40,457 nucleotides of DNA, from the NCBI GenBank assembly GCA_016934735.1, contig JAFGSG010000148.1, forward strand, positions 1 to 40,457, read 5' to 3'. Below, one piece after another: positions 23,509-32,418 of this stretch. The position numbers and the translations under genes are program-made. The number at the start of each line of letters is the position of its first letter. Within the stretch, counting starts at the first letter, position 1. The notes below the pieces were generated by a model. That model saw only the letters and a list, made by a program, of their open reading frames with translations, was not told the DNA's origin and made no database searches. Source of the stretch: Spirochaetota bacterium. Its GTDB lineage: Bacteria; Spirochaetota; UBA4802; JAFGDQ01.

Positions 23509-25650
23509 ATGAAAAATGAAGAAAAGACTCTTGTTATTGTTGAATCACCGTCCAAATCGAAAACAATAAATAAATATTTGGGAGAAAAGTATATAATTAC
23601 TTCGTCGATGGGCCACATTATTGATCTTCCGAAGTCAAGACTGGCAGTTGATGTAGAAAATGATTTTACTCCTGAGTATATAACAATAAGAGGTAAGGCC
23701 AAGATATTAAACGGCCTGAAAAAAATGGCTTCACAGGTGTCTAACATTCTGCTTGCCACTGACCCCGACAGGGAAGGGGAGGCTATCTCGTGGCATTTAT
23801 CCAACGCTCTTGGACCGAAAAATAAAAATATTAAACGGATCGTATTCAACGAAATAACTGAACCTGCCATAAAGGAAGCTGTAAAATCTCCGAGAGAAAT
23901 CGATTACAGCCTTGTTAATGCCCAGCAGGCCAGAAGAATACTGGACAGGATTGTGGGCTACAACATCAGCCCTCTTCTATGGAAGAAGATCAAAAAAGGG
24001 CTCTCTGCAGGCAGAGTCCAGTCCGTAGCTCTCAATGTTATATGCGTCAGGGAAAAAGAGATAGATGAATTTAATCCTGTGGAATACTGGTCTATAGATA
24101 TTATCTTTAAACATAACGGGAAAGAATTCACCGCTTCTTTTTATTCTTATAAAGGCGAAAAATTTAAACTCGATAATAATGAAGCAGCTCAAAAAATTCT
24201 TGATGAATTAAAAGACAAAAATTTTATAGTTAAAGGTGTACAAAAGAAGGAAAGAAAACGCCGCGCATCAGCGCCATACATAACCAGCAGGATGCAGCAG
24301 GATGCGGCCCAGAAGCTCTCCTTTACATCCGGCAAAACGATGATGATAGCACAGCAGCTGTACGAGGGTGTGGAACTTACAGGAGAAGGTCCGGTAGGAC
24401 TGATAACATATCTTCGTACAGATTCCACAAGAATTTCGGACTCTGCTTTAAAATCTGTGCGTGATTATATTGCAGGCAATTATAAGCAGGAATATCTTCC
24501 TGACCAGCCGAATTCGTATCAGAATAAGAAAGGTGCGCAGGATGCCCACGAAGCTATAAGGCCGACTGATGTTTTGCGTACACCTGAATCCATAAAGAGC
24601 AATCTTACAAAGGATCAGTATAAGTTATATAGTTTAATATGGAAAAGATTCGTCGCCTCGCAAATGACGCCGGAAGTATCGGAAGTGGTCAGCATTGCTA
24701 TTACAGCCGGAGATATTGAACTGAGAGCAACGGGCAGCAGAGTTTTGTTCGACGGATTTACTATTGTTGAAAAAAATGATAAAAGCAGGAAGTCCGATCT
24801 GCCGGATTTAAAAGAAGGGGATGAACTCACAGCAACGGAGATAAACCCTGAACAGCATTTTACAAGTCCGCCGCCGAGATATAACGATGCAACGCTCGTA
24901 AAATTTCTTGAGGAATCCGGAATCGGCAGGCCGTCAACTTACGCATCAATAATCAATACTTTAATTAGCAGATATTACATTACCAGATCCGGACGGCAGT
25001 TGTTGCCAACCGTGCTAGGCAAAATAGTTAACGATATTGTTTCCGTTCATTTCCCTTCACTGGTTTCAATAGGCTTCACCGCAGATATGGAAGAAAAGCT
25101 TGACCTTATCGAGGAGTCGAAATTTGACTGGGTGAATATGTTAAAGGATTTTTATCCTCCGTTTAAACAAACAGTTGATGATGCAGAAACTAAAATCGAA
25201 ACAATGAAAGGTATCCTCGATGAGGAAACCGACATTAAATGCGAAAAATGCGGTAAGACAATGCTGAAGAAGCTCGGAAAATTCGGATTTTTTCTCGCAT
25301 GTTCAGGATTTCCTGAATGCAGAAATGCGAAGTCGCTTCCTCTTGGCAAATGCCCTAAAGACGGCTGCGACGGAGATGTGGTAAAGAGATCTTCGAAAAA
25401 AGGCAGGCCATTCTACGCCTGTACCAACTATCCGCAATGCGATTTCATTACAAGAGAGAATCCCTCGGAAAAATCATGCCATAAATGCGGGAAACTCTTA
25501 TTTACCAAAAACATTAAAGGTAAAGGCCAAATGCTTCATTGTTTAAATGAGAATTGCGATTTCAAAGTAGAACTGTTGGATGAAGATATCGTAAATGGCA
25601 ATGGTAATGGTAATAGCAATGGCAATAATAGTAACGGGGATAAACAATGA
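23509..25650 (+). CDS. topA: DNA topoisomerase I
   Basis: This 713-residue type IA topoisomerase relaxes negative supercoils. The Toprim domain has E12 in [10 protein letters not shown] and the D85-P-D87-R-E89 metal-binding triad in [10 protein letters not shown]. The active-site tyrosine is Y301 in [14 protein letters not shown]. Three C-terminal four-cysteine zinc modules follow (starting near [16 protein letters not shown] and CHKCGKLL). The last 18 or so residues are an unusual Asn/Gly-rich tail ([15 protein letters not shown]) coded by a microsatellite-like run of AAT-GGx codons. GAGGA precedes the ATG. Its stop overlaps the recombinase start (ATGA). Confidence 0.95.
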   Translation: MKNEEKTLVIVESPSKSKTINKYLGEKYIITSSMGHIIDLPKSRLAVDVENDFTPEYITIRGKAKILNGLKKMASQVSNILLATDPDREGEAISWHLSNALGPKNKNIKRIVFNEITEPAIKEAVKSPREIDYSLVNAQQARRILDRIVGYNISPLLWKKIKKGLSAGRVQSVALNVICVREKEIDEFNPVEYWSIDIIFKHNGKEFTASFYSYKGEKFKLDNNEAAQKILDELKDKNFIVKGVQKKERKRRASAPYITSRMQQDAAQKLSFTSGKTMMIAQQLYEGVELTGEGPVGLITYLRTDSTRISDSALKSVRDYIAGNYKQEYLPDQPNSYQNKKGAQDAHEAIRPTDVLRTPESIKSNLTKDQYKLYSLIWKRFVASQMTPEVSEVVSIAITAGDIELRATGSRVLFDGFTIVEKNDKSRKSDLPDLKEGDELTATEINPEQHFTSPPPRYNDATLVKFLEESGIGRPSTYASIINTLISRYYITRSGRQLLPTVLGKIVNDIVSVHFPSLVSIGFTADMEEKLDLIEESKFDWVNMLKDFYPPFKQTVDDAETKIETMKGILDEETDIKCEKCGKTMLKKLGKFGFFLACSGFPECRNAKSLPLGKCPKDGCDGDVVKRSSKKGRPFYACTNYPQCDFITRENPSEKSCHKCGKLLFTKNIKGKGQMLHCLNENCDFKVELLDEDIVNGNGNGNSNGNNSNGDKQ

Positions 25651-26600
25651 TTGCCGAGATTGATGATTTTCTCGATTATCTTAAATTTGAAAAGAATTCA
25701 TCACTAAAAACAGTTGGCTCATATAATGATGATCTGATTCAGTTATATAAATTTTTTATTGGGGAGAGTAATGACTCAATTGATTTAAGTTCTTATGAGA
25801 TTAATGTCAAAGTTGTTAATGACGATGTTGATGTTAAATCTATAGGAAAAGACGATATTACGGCTTTTATTGAATTTTGTTATGATAGAGGCTTAAAAAA
25901 ATCTTCAATTTCAAGAAAAATAGCATGTTTTAAATCTTTTTTTAAATATATATATAATCAGAATTTAATAAATAAAAATCCTGTTATAAAAATATTATTT
26001 CCGAAACGAGAGAGAAATATTCCGAAATTCTTGCATTATAATCAGATAGAAGCCTTGTTTAAATTTAAGCTGGAAAATTTTTTTGATTATAGGGACAGGG
26101 CTTTGCTCGAGGTTTTTTATTCATCAGGCGCAAGAGTCTCTGAAATTGCTTTTGCGGATTATGAAAATCTGGCTGTTGACAGTGGTATCCTGAAGGTTCA
26201 TGGGAAGGGTGATTCAGAAAGAATGGTCTTTCTTACTGTCAACGCGGTCAAATGGCTGAAGATGTACCTTGAGCAAAGGAGAAAGGAATTTGGCGAAGTT
26301 AAAGGTCCTTTGTTCATTAATAATAAAGGCAGGCGAATAACCGTAAGAGGTATCTTCTATATCATTGATAAAAGGTATGCCGCAAGCGGGCTTGCCGGAA
26401 CTATTTCCCCTCATACATTGAGACACAGTTTTGCGACAGAGCTTTTAAATCAGGGTGCGGATATACGGGCAATACAGGAAATGCTGGGGCATAAAAATAT
26501 TTCAACAACTCAGATATATACTCATACAACAAAACAAAGGTTAAAGAGGGTATATGAAGAGTTTCATCCTCATTCATCGCATAATTACGGGAAACAATAA
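25647..26600 (+). CDS. Tyrosine recombinase XerC/XerD-like
   Basis: A 317-residue site-specific recombinase, likely the one that resolves chromosome dimers at dif. An N-terminal SAM-like core-binding domain (about 1-115) precedes the catalytic domain. The full catalytic set is present: R163 (SSGARVSEI), K187 (VHGKGD), H256 and R259 ([13 protein letters not shown]), H282 (LGHKNIS) and nucleophile Y291 (IYTH). It is about 20 residues longer than E. coli XerC because of an Asp/Asn/Val-rich insertion at about 40-66. Its 5' third is more AT-rich than topA. The start overlaps the topA stop. Whether it is XerC, XerD or a sole Xer cannot be told here. Confidence 0.88.
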   Translation: MIAEIDDFLDYLKFEKNSSLKTVGSYNDDLIQLYKFFIGESNDSIDLSSYEINVKVVNDDVDVKSIGKDDITAFIEFCYDRGLKKSSISRKIACFKSFFKYIYNQNLINKNPVIKILFPKRERNIPKFLHYNQIEALFKFKLENFFDYRDRALLEVFYSSGARVSEIAFADYENLAVDSGILKVHGKGDSERMVFLTVNAVKWLKMYLEQRRKEFGEVKGPLFINNKGRRITVRGIFYIIDKRYAASGLAGTISPHTLRHSFATELLNQGADIRAIQEMLGHKNISTTQIYTHTTKQRLKRVYEEFHPHSSHNYGKQ

Positions 26601-26610
26601 GGGAACCTCT

Positions 26611-26680
26611 AAAACCTGATTTTTACAGCAATTTGTTCTCAATATTTATATCAAAGTTTAATTATTAGAGGTAACCATAA
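26611..26680 (+). repeat. 70-bp dispersed repeat, copy B
   Basis: This is the second copy of the repeat at 27-96 (59 of 70 bases identical), beginning 11 bases after the recombinase stop. Here the ends form an inverted pair, GGAACCTCTAA (26602-26612) and TTAGAGGTAACC (26666-26677), so the unit could fold into a hairpin with a loop of about 50 bases. Confidence 0.7.
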
Positions 26681-26851
26681 AAGTATTTCCAAAAATTTAT
26701 ATTTGATATAAAATGTTTTACAGAATAATATTGTCTGAGTATGGGCATAACCTGAATTTAATTTTGAGTATGTCCGAATATTTTTTATTACTTTACAGGA
26801 TGCGGTCGAAGTATTTTTAATAGTATAATCCGCTGAAATATGAATTATACT

Positions 26852-27340
26852 TTAAGCAGTAAATTCATTTCCATGGAAGGTTATTAATTTCTGTATTAAA
26901 TATCTCTTCTTACCGGCAGGAATTGAAGCTTCAACTTCTTCGCCGACGGTTCGGTTGTTCAGTGCGGCGCCGATAGGAGAGTTCGCGGATATTTTCCCTT
27001 CTGATGGTTTTACTTCGTTGGGATGAACAAATGTAAATTCAATCATTTCATTATTATCAATATCCAGCACCGTAACTCTGGATCCGTAACCGACTTTATT
27101 CTCCTCGATTTGTGAAATATTAATATTGCTTAACTGGCTTAACTGGCTGTTAAGCTGGGATAATCTTGCTTTTACAAAAGACTGTCTTTCCCTTGATGCG
27201 TGATAATCTGCATTTTCCTTTAAATCACCGTATGATCTTGCCTGTGCAATTTTTTTCGGCAGTTCAACTTTAAATTCATACCTTAGATTTTCCAGTTCTT
27301 CTTTTATCTTTTGTTTTTTTTCTTCGAGGGTTTCACTCAT
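26852..27340 (-). CDS. greA: Transcription elongation factor GreA
   Basis: This 162-residue protein rescues backtracked RNA polymerase by stimulating transcript cleavage. The N-terminal coiled coil (about 1-77) carries the acidic tip region SYGDLKENADYHASRERQ, with the Asp/Glu pair that reaches the polymerase active site. The C-terminal FKBP-like domain has the ISANSPIGAALNNRTVGEEV signature. The length is normal. A GGAG lies upstream of the ATG. It stands alone, converging on the recombinase gene. Confidence 0.95.
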   Translation of the reverse strand: MSETLEEKKQKIKEELENLRYEFKVELPKKIAQARSYGDLKENADYHASRERQSFVKARLSQLNSQLSQLSNINISQIEENKVGYGSRVTVLDIDNNEMIEFTFVHPNEVKPSEGKISANSPIGAALNNRTVGEEVEASIPAGKKRYLIQKLITFHGNEFTA

Positions 27341-27456
27341 TACATTGCTCCGCTCTTTTTGATTTTTTATGCGGATAAAATACTTACAGTAATTTTATAA
27401 ATATGCAAGCACTTTTTAAAAATGCCTGTGAAGCTATTTGCTGGAATATCTGTTAT

Positions 27457-28197
27457 TTAAACTTTTGATTTTGCCCTGTATGTCTTTTCCATTTTCAGCA
27501 GAATTTTACCGAATTCAATGCTATGCTTTCTCATTGCTTCTGCAGATGCTTTGGCATTCCCTGCTAAAACTGCTTTTACAATGGCACGATGGCTTCCGGG
27601 GGGATGAATACTATATGGCGGCTGAGGGTTAACAATTTCAATAACCTTGTGAGTAAGACGCATTGAGGATATCAGAATAGCTTCATAAAACCGGTTGCTG
27701 CACATTTCCGCTAAAATTCGATGCACGGCAGTCCTGTATTTAATATCATCTCTAAGCGATCTTAGTGATAAGTCCGGCAGATCTTCGGACTGTATTGCTG
27801 TCTGTAAGCGTTCAGCATATTCCGGTGTAATTGCCAATGCAGCTAACCGGGCAATTTCCGGTTCGATCAGCAGCCTGACATTATGAAGTTCCGGGATCGA
27901 AATTTTATCAGATAAGAACAGATCCAAAAAGGCGTCGGAGAGATATTCAAAAGTCAGGTCGGTTACAAATGTACCACCTGTAGCTCCCTGTTTAATAATG
28001 ACAAACCCGGTATTTTCAAGTGTGCGGAGCGCTTCATGAATTGCGACGCGGCTGACCTGAAATTCTTTTGCTAAATCTCTTTCAGGAGGGAGTTTGCTGC
28101 CTGGAGTGAAATGACCCTGCACAATGAATTGTTTGAGCTGTGCAATAATTGCTTCTGAAACGCGAACTTGCCGTCCAATTGGTTTAAAAGTAGCCAT
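27457..28197 (-). CDS. GntR-family (FadR/FCD subfamily) transcriptional regulator
   Basis: A 246-residue regulator. The N-terminal winged helix-turn-helix (about 10-78) reads PGSKLPPERDLAKEFQVSR then VAIHEALRTLENTGFV, the GntR hallmark. The C-terminal helical FCD ligand domain (about 100-230) has the expected metal-binding histidines, H159, H203 and H225. FCD regulators commonly sense organic or sugar acids. It is transcribed away from the TRAP transporter operon across a 479-base gap with palindromes, so it most likely controls that operon and itself. AGGAGG lies five bases before the ATG. Confidence 0.88.
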   Translation of the reverse strand: MATFKPIGRQVRVSEAIIAQLKQFIVQGHFTPGSKLPPERDLAKEFQVSRVAIHEALRTLENTGFVIIKQGATGGTFVTDLTFEYLSDAFLDLFLSDKISIPELHNVRLLIEPEIARLAALAITPEYAERLQTAIQSEDLPDLSLRSLRDDIKYRTAVHRILAEMCSNRFYEAILISSMRLTHKVIEIVNPQPPYSIHPPGSHRAIVKAVLAGNAKASAEAMRKHSIEFGKILLKMEKTYRAKSKV

Positions 28198-28376
28198 TAC
28201 GCCTCCTGATAAGTATAAAATGTAGAAAGTAAGAAAAAAATGTCAATACAGATTCTTTAACCATTGAAAGACTTTCTTCGACAATATGCAGTATAAGTGT
28301 ATATTTGCAGTATTTACTCAAAGTAAGTTAATTATTTTTAGTGTGATCCAGAGCCGGACATTATTTTAAATCAATT

Positions 28377-28429
28377 ATTATTAGTCCAATAAAATATTTA
28401 AATTAAAAATTATTCATTGGACTAATAAT
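28377..28429. promoter_or_regulatory. 14-bp inverted repeat, possible operator
   Basis: ATTATTAGTCCAAT (28377-28390) and its exact reverse complement (28416-28429) are separated by 25 AT-rich bases. The arms could be two regulator sites on nearby helical faces, or a hairpin. Lying between the FCD regulator and its likely target operon makes an operator plausible. Confidence 0.4.
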
Positions 28430-28530
28430 TAAGCCATTGATATGTTATTCCAATTGACGTTATAATGGATTTTTAACAGATTATTGTATGTATATATGTA
28501 GAATAAGCCGTTATTTTGCAGTATAGCGGG

Positions 28531-28544
28531 ATTCAATATTGAAT
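28531..28544. promoter_or_regulatory. 14-bp perfect palindrome, possible operator
   Basis: ATTCAATATTGAAT is a perfect palindrome 38 bases upstream of the possible dctP -35 element. Dimeric GntR-family regulators bind palindromes of this size, so it is a candidate site for the neighbouring regulator. Confidence 0.35.
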
Positions 28545-28581
28545 ATTGGTATTTATTTATCATACACCAGATAAAAAACGC

Positions 28582-28609
28582 TTGACTGCATCAATAATTA
28601 AAATAGATT
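28582..28609 (+). promoter_or_regulatory. Possible dctP promoter
   Basis: TTGACT is followed after 16 bases by TAGATT (four of six matches to TATAAT). The dctP ATG lies 67 bases downstream of this -10. Confidence 0.4.
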
Positions 28610-28676
28610 AGCAGGAAAATAAAAACTGTATTTTAAATACAGCACCATTTACTATAAAAAGTAAGGAGGATTTTTT

Positions 28677-29708
28677 ATGAAAAAAGTTGTTAGTATTACA
28701 GCTTTAGTATGTATGGTAGCAGCAGTATTGCTGACGGTTGTTCCGCTCAATGCAGCAGATGCAATGAAGCTCAGAATTACGGTTATGTGGCCGCCGCAGC
28801 ATCCAATAACTAAACTGCTTGTTGAGTGGGGTGGAGAAATTGAAAAGGCAACATCCGGAAGGATAACTACGGCTATGTTCCCGAGCAACACACTTTCACC
28901 GCCGATGCAGGTCTATGACAATACTGTAAAAGGAATTGTTGATATCGGAACCTGCTTATTGGCATATTCTCCGGGAAGGCTTCCTCTTTCCGAAGTTCTT
29001 CAGCAGCCTCTTGGATACAGGAACGGGTATCAATCAACAATATGTGCCAACGAATATTATAAGAAATTTCAACCAAAGGAATTTGATGATGTGAAGGTTA
29101 TGTGGCTTCATGCTGCAGCACCGGGTTTTATTTTTACAAAAAATCCTGTTAAAAAAACTGCTGACATAAAAGGTTTTAGAATTAAAGCCAATGCAGAGAA
29201 TACAGACATTGTCCTTGGCCTTGGCGCTTCTCCGGTAACCATGCCTGTTACAGAAACATACGACGCTCTTTCAAGGGGCATGATAGACGGATGTCTTTTC
29301 CCTATTGAAGCATTACAGGGTTTTAAAATCGGTGAAGTTGTAAAGACCATAATTGAGAATTATGGAATATCCTATGGTACTTCTATGTATGTTGTTATGA
29401 ACAAGGATAAATGGAATTCAATATCTCCTGCAGACCAGAAAGAGATAGAAAAGCTTAATGCAGTTTATGTCGAGAAATTAGGCAAACTCTGGGTTGCTAT
29501 GGATAATAATGCAAAAAAATTCGCTGAAAGTAAAGGCGCTAAATTCCTGAAGGTTTCCGAAAGGGAAATAAGGGCAACAGCTAAAAAGATGCGGCCTGCA
29601 TTAGATAAATACCTCGCGATGACTAAATCCAAAGGGGTTCCGGGCGCACAAGCATTAAAATTCTGTCAGGACTTTTTAAAGATAGCAAAATATAAAAACT
29701 ATAAATAA
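28677..29708 (+). CDS. TRAP transporter solute-binding protein (DctP family)
   Basis: A 343-residue periplasmic binding protein with a signal peptide (MKKVVSITALVCMVAAVLLT, likely cut after LNA at about 26). Family features are the conserved substrate-carboxylate arginine R168 in IKGFRIKAN, GASPVTMPVTETYDALSRGM (183-202) and DGCLFP. DctP proteins bind organic acids and pass them to the membrane subunits. AAGGAGG gives strong translation. Two hairpins follow before dctQ, consistent with making more binding protein than membrane subunits. The ligand is not predictable. Confidence 0.92.
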   Translation: MKKVVSITALVCMVAAVLLTVVPLNAADAMKLRITVMWPPQHPITKLLVEWGGEIEKATSGRITTAMFPSNTLSPPMQVYDNTVKGIVDIGTCLLAYSPGRLPLSEVLQQPLGYRNGYQSTICANEYYKKFQPKEFDDVKVMWLHAAAPGFIFTKNPVKKTADIKGFRIKANAENTDIVLGLGASPVTMPVTETYDALSRGMIDGCLFPIEALQGFKIGEVVKTIIENYGISYGTSMYVVMNKDKWNSISPADQKEIEKLNAVYVEKLGKLWVAMDNNAKKFAESKGAKFLKVSEREIRATAKKMRPALDKYLAMTKSKGVPGAQALKFCQDFLKIAKYKNYK

Positions 29709-29723
29709 TGTTTAGTTTTAATT

Positions 29724-29755
29724 AAAGGGCTGTAAATAATACAGCCCTTTTTTAT
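29724..29755 (+). terminator. Hairpin terminator after dctP
   Basis: AAAGGGCTGT (29724-29733) pairs perfectly with ACAGCCCTTT (29741-29750) around seven AT bases, and a T-rich run follows (29748-29753 and beyond). It lies between dctP and dctQ, so it probably acts as a partial terminator. Confidence 0.75.
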
Positions 29756-29801
29756 TTTAATATATTTATAAATCCTGATTTGAAAAGATTTTAGAATAAA
29801 G

Positions 29802-29820
29802 ACCATGATATGGTTTTTTT
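29802..29820 (+). terminator. Second terminator-like hairpin before dctQ
   Basis: ACCAT (29802-29806) and ATGGT (29810-29814) form a short stem followed by seven Ts. It is weaker than the hairpin at 29724 but would reinforce it. Confidence 0.35.
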
Positions 29821-29853
29821 GGTTTTGTTTTGTTATAAATTTGGAGGTGGAAG

Positions 29854-30336
29854 ATGAAGCGTTTTTTGGAAGGTATAATTAGTATTGATAAATTATTATA
29901 TATTATTGCCGGTGCTGTTTTATGTTGTATGGTTATTTTAACCCTATGTGATGTTATTTTAAGAAATCTTGGCAGTCCGATTACCGGTTCCATGGAAATT
30001 ATGCAGTATGCCGGTTGTATTGTATTCAGCTTTTCAGTCCCTTATGCTACATGGAATAAAGCACAGATATTTGTAGACTTAATAGTGGAAAAGCTTAAGT
30101 CTGATAATAAAAAAATCCTGAATATTATCACCAGAATAATTGGTATTGCTTTGTTTCTTTTTATAGCATATAACGCTATAGTATATGGAATTGATGTGAA
30201 AAAAACAGGTGAGGCTACAGCATATTTTAGAATACCTTATTATCCCTTTGCATATTTAATTGCATTAGCTTTTATATTCCAGGGCTTAACAATTTTTTAT
30301 GATCTAGTGCAGACGGTCAAAGGAGGGGAAAAATGA
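29854..30336 (+). CDS. TRAP transporter small permease (DctQ family)
   Basis: A 160-residue protein with four membrane helices (about 14-35, 48-66, 85-108, 125-148). TLCDVILRNLGSPITGSMEI (about 30-49) is the DctQ signature. DctQ partners with the large permease DctM and the binding protein for sodium-driven organic acid uptake. GGAGGTGG precedes the ATG. Its stop overlaps the dctM start as ATGA, as is usual for this pair. Confidence 0.9.
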   Translation: MKRFLEGIISIDKLLYIIAGAVLCCMVILTLCDVILRNLGSPITGSMEIMQYAGCIVFSFSVPYATWNKAQIFVDLIVEKLKSDNKKILNIITRIIGIALFLFIAYNAIVYGIDVKKTGEATAYFRIPYYPFAYLIALAFIFQGLTIFYDLVQTVKGGEK

Positions 30337-31643
30337 GTGATGTAGCAATTGGTGTATATGGTATAATTATTATGCTGGCTCTGTTTTTAACAGGCCTGGA
30401 AATGGCATATTGTATGGCCTTGGTCGGATTTTTTGGTTTTACTTTTCTAATGTCATTCGGAGCAGCCTCAAATCTTGTAGTTAAGGATTTCTGGGACACT
30501 TTTACGGTATATTCATATACGGTTATTCCTCTTTTTATTCTTATGGGGCAGATCGCGTCAAACGCAAACATTGCAAAAAGGCTTTATTTGGCTGCTCATA
30601 AATGGGCAGGCCGGATACCAGGCGGCCTGGCAATGACTACAGTAATAGGCGCGGCAGTTTTCAAATCAATGTGCGGCTCATCTCTGGCGACAATAGGGAC
30701 GTTTACAAGTCTCGCTATTCCGGAAATGGACCGCTATGGATATAAAAAGGAACTTTCTACAGGCACGGTTGCCTCGGTCAGCACACTCGGTATGATAATG
30801 CCTCCGAGCAATGTGCTTATTATCTACGGTCTCCTTGTAGAGCAGTCGATTGGTAGGTTATTCATTGCAGGGGTTATTCCTTCAATAATAATTGCCTTTC
30901 TTTTCATGGCTGTAATATGGACATGGGTAACCTTAAAACCTGAAATAGCACCAAAGGCTGAAATAAAAGCAACATGGAAAGAGAAGTTTTTGTCGCTTCC
31001 TAATTTTTTAGTAGTTTTTATTATTTTCGGTGTTGTTATAGGCGGAATGATAACCGGATTTTTCAGCCCCACTGAAGCAGGAACTATCGGCACTGTGGCA
31101 ATATTCATTCTTGCCCTGGTTCAAAGGGAAGTTAATTTCAAGATGATGGTAAAGTCCTTTGATGAATCTCTGAAAATTTCCATAATGACACTTATGCTCA
31201 TAGCAGGATCTTCAATATTCGGCCATTTCCTGTCAATAACCGAGATCCCTATGATTGCGGCTAACTGGGTAGGAGGACTTGCAGTCCCGGGATTTGTAGT
31301 CATGATAGCAATAATTCTCATATATTTGATTGGCGGTTCGATCATGGATGATTTGGCATTTATGATCGTAGCGACTCCGATATTCTTCCCGACTGCTATG
31401 GCGCTCGGTTATGATCCGATATTTTTTGCTATCATAATATGCGTAACAATCATGATCGGCGGGCTTATACCGCCAATGGCAATATATGTATTCATTTTGT
31501 CAAATATGACAAAAATTCCGTTCGGAACAATATATAAAGGAGTTCTTCCTTTCCTTATTGCCCTTGTCGTAGCTCTGATACTTTTATTTGTATTCCCGCA
31601 AATCGCGTTATGGCTCCCGAATTTAATGATGGGCGTTGGTTAG
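30333..31643 (+). CDS. TRAP transporter large permease (DctM family)
   Basis: A 436-residue polytopic transport subunit with 11 to 12 helices, the usual size for DctM. Family signs are the N-terminal GLEMAYCMALVGFFG, PGGLAMTTVIGAAVFKSMCGSS, VSTLGMIMPPSNVLIIYG and the late GGLIPPMAIYVFILSNMT segments. It forms the transport path with DctQ and is fed by DctP. Translation is coupled to dctQ by the four-base overlap, with GGAGGGG as ribosome site. A clear terminator follows at 31697. Confidence 0.92.
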   Translation: MSDVAIGVYGIIIMLALFLTGLEMAYCMALVGFFGFTFLMSFGAASNLVVKDFWDTFTVYSYTVIPLFILMGQIASNANIAKRLYLAAHKWAGRIPGGLAMTTVIGAAVFKSMCGSSLATIGTFTSLAIPEMDRYGYKKELSTGTVASVSTLGMIMPPSNVLIIYGLLVEQSIGRLFIAGVIPSIIIAFLFMAVIWTWVTLKPEIAPKAEIKATWKEKFLSLPNFLVVFIIFGVVIGGMITGFFSPTEAGTIGTVAIFILALVQREVNFKMMVKSFDESLKISIMTLMLIAGSSIFGHFLSITEIPMIAANWVGGLAVPGFVVMIAIILIYLIGGSIMDDLAFMIVATPIFFPTAMALGYDPIFFAIIICVTIMIGGLIPPMAIYVFILSNMTKIPFGTIYKGVLPFLIALVVALILLFVFPQIALWLPNLMMGVG

Positions 31644-31696
31644 TATTTAAGCAGGAGAAAGTTAATAAAAATAAATTAAATTCACATTAAGAATGA

Positions 31697-31728
31697 AGCC
31701 TGTCAATTTTATAGTTGACGGGCTTTTT
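31697..31728 (+). terminator. Rho-independent terminator of the TRAP operon
   Basis: AGCCTGTCAA (31697-31706) pairs with TTGACGGGCT (31715-31724) with one G-T pair, followed by TTTTT, 54 bases after the dctM stop. Confidence 0.8.
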
Positions 31729-31846
31729 ATTTAAAAATTATTTGAATTACAACAGTATTACAATCTGGAACGATTATCTGTAAATCTTCTGCTGGGGAAA
31801 TAAATTTAAATATCTGCTTTATTTATTTTATATTTTAATCAGGTTT

Positions 31847-31870
31847 TACCCCGGCCTGTCTAGCTGGGTA
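31847..31870. repeat. Decayed GC palindrome upstream of the PH-like gene
   Basis: TACCC (31847-31851) pairs with GGGTA (31866-31870). The interior contains CCTGTC, and AAATTGC follows, much like the palindrome before pgsA (CCTGTC, then GGATTGC). It ends 41 bases before the ATG. Confidence 0.4.
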
Positions 31871-31911
31871 AATTGCTGATTATTTTTAAAAATCAATTTA
31901 TAATTATTCAA

Positions 31912-32403
31912 ATGAAAAAAGTTAATAACATACTGAAAGATAATGAACGGATTATTTATCGCGCGAGGCTTCATTGGGGAATGCTGCTCGGACCGATAAT
32001 AGTTGTTTTTTTCGGATACCTTATGATTGGTTCAAAAGGGCCTCAGGTAATCGCAGTTTTTGCTTTTGGCCTTATATGGGGTCTTTTTGCTTATATTAAT
32101 CTACATATATCTGAAATAGTATTAACCGATAACAGATTGTTGATCAATGTCGGTTTTCCGATAAAAAAGTTTTTTGATATTCCGCTTATAGATATTACAC
32201 ACTTTGATTTTTATCAGCCTTCTTTAGGTACAATGCTGAATTTTGGTAAGATAATTCTTGTAAAAAAAGATAAGAAAAAGAAGGCTTTCAGGTTTATTGA
32301 TTCTCCCGCAGTATTAGTGCAAGAGGTACATAAGCAGGCAATGGTGGTAAGGGGAAATGAAAAACCTGCTGCAAAGACTGTAAAAAAAACGAAAATTAAA
32401 TAA
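31912..32403 (+). CDS. Bacterial PH-domain-like membrane protein
   Basis: I take the ATG at 31912 (163 residues); a TTG at 31873 would add 13 residues that look like noise. Two adjacent hydrophobic segments (about 20-38 and 46-65) precede a domain with HISEIVLTDNRLLINVGFP then KKFFDIPLIDITHFDFYQ, the strand pattern of bacterial PH/YdbS-like (DUF304) domains. A Lys-rich tail ends the protein. It is probably an inner-membrane protein with a cytosolic PH-like domain. Function unknown. The stand-alone IMP cyclohydrolase gene begins 15 bases downstream, so the two are probably co-transcribed although unrelated in role. Confidence 0.7.
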   Translation: MKKVNNILKDNERIIYRARLHWGMLLGPIIVVFFGYLMIGSKGPQVIAVFAFGLIWGLFAYINLHISEIVLTDNRLLINVGFPIKKFFDIPLIDITHFDFYQPSLGTMLNFGKIILVKKDKKKKAFRFIDSPAVLVQEVHKQAMVVRGNEKPAAKTVKKTKIK

Positions 32404-32418
32404 ATTGGGGTTTTACAA

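Larger units (their letters stand above)
28198..28676. other. Control region between gntR and dctP
   Basis: This 479-base AT-rich gap lies between divergent genes. It holds a 14-bp inverted repeat (28377-28429), a 14-bp perfect palindrome (28531-28544), a possible dctP promoter (28582-28609) and a strong AAGGAGG before dctP. I see no gene in it. Confidence 0.6.
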
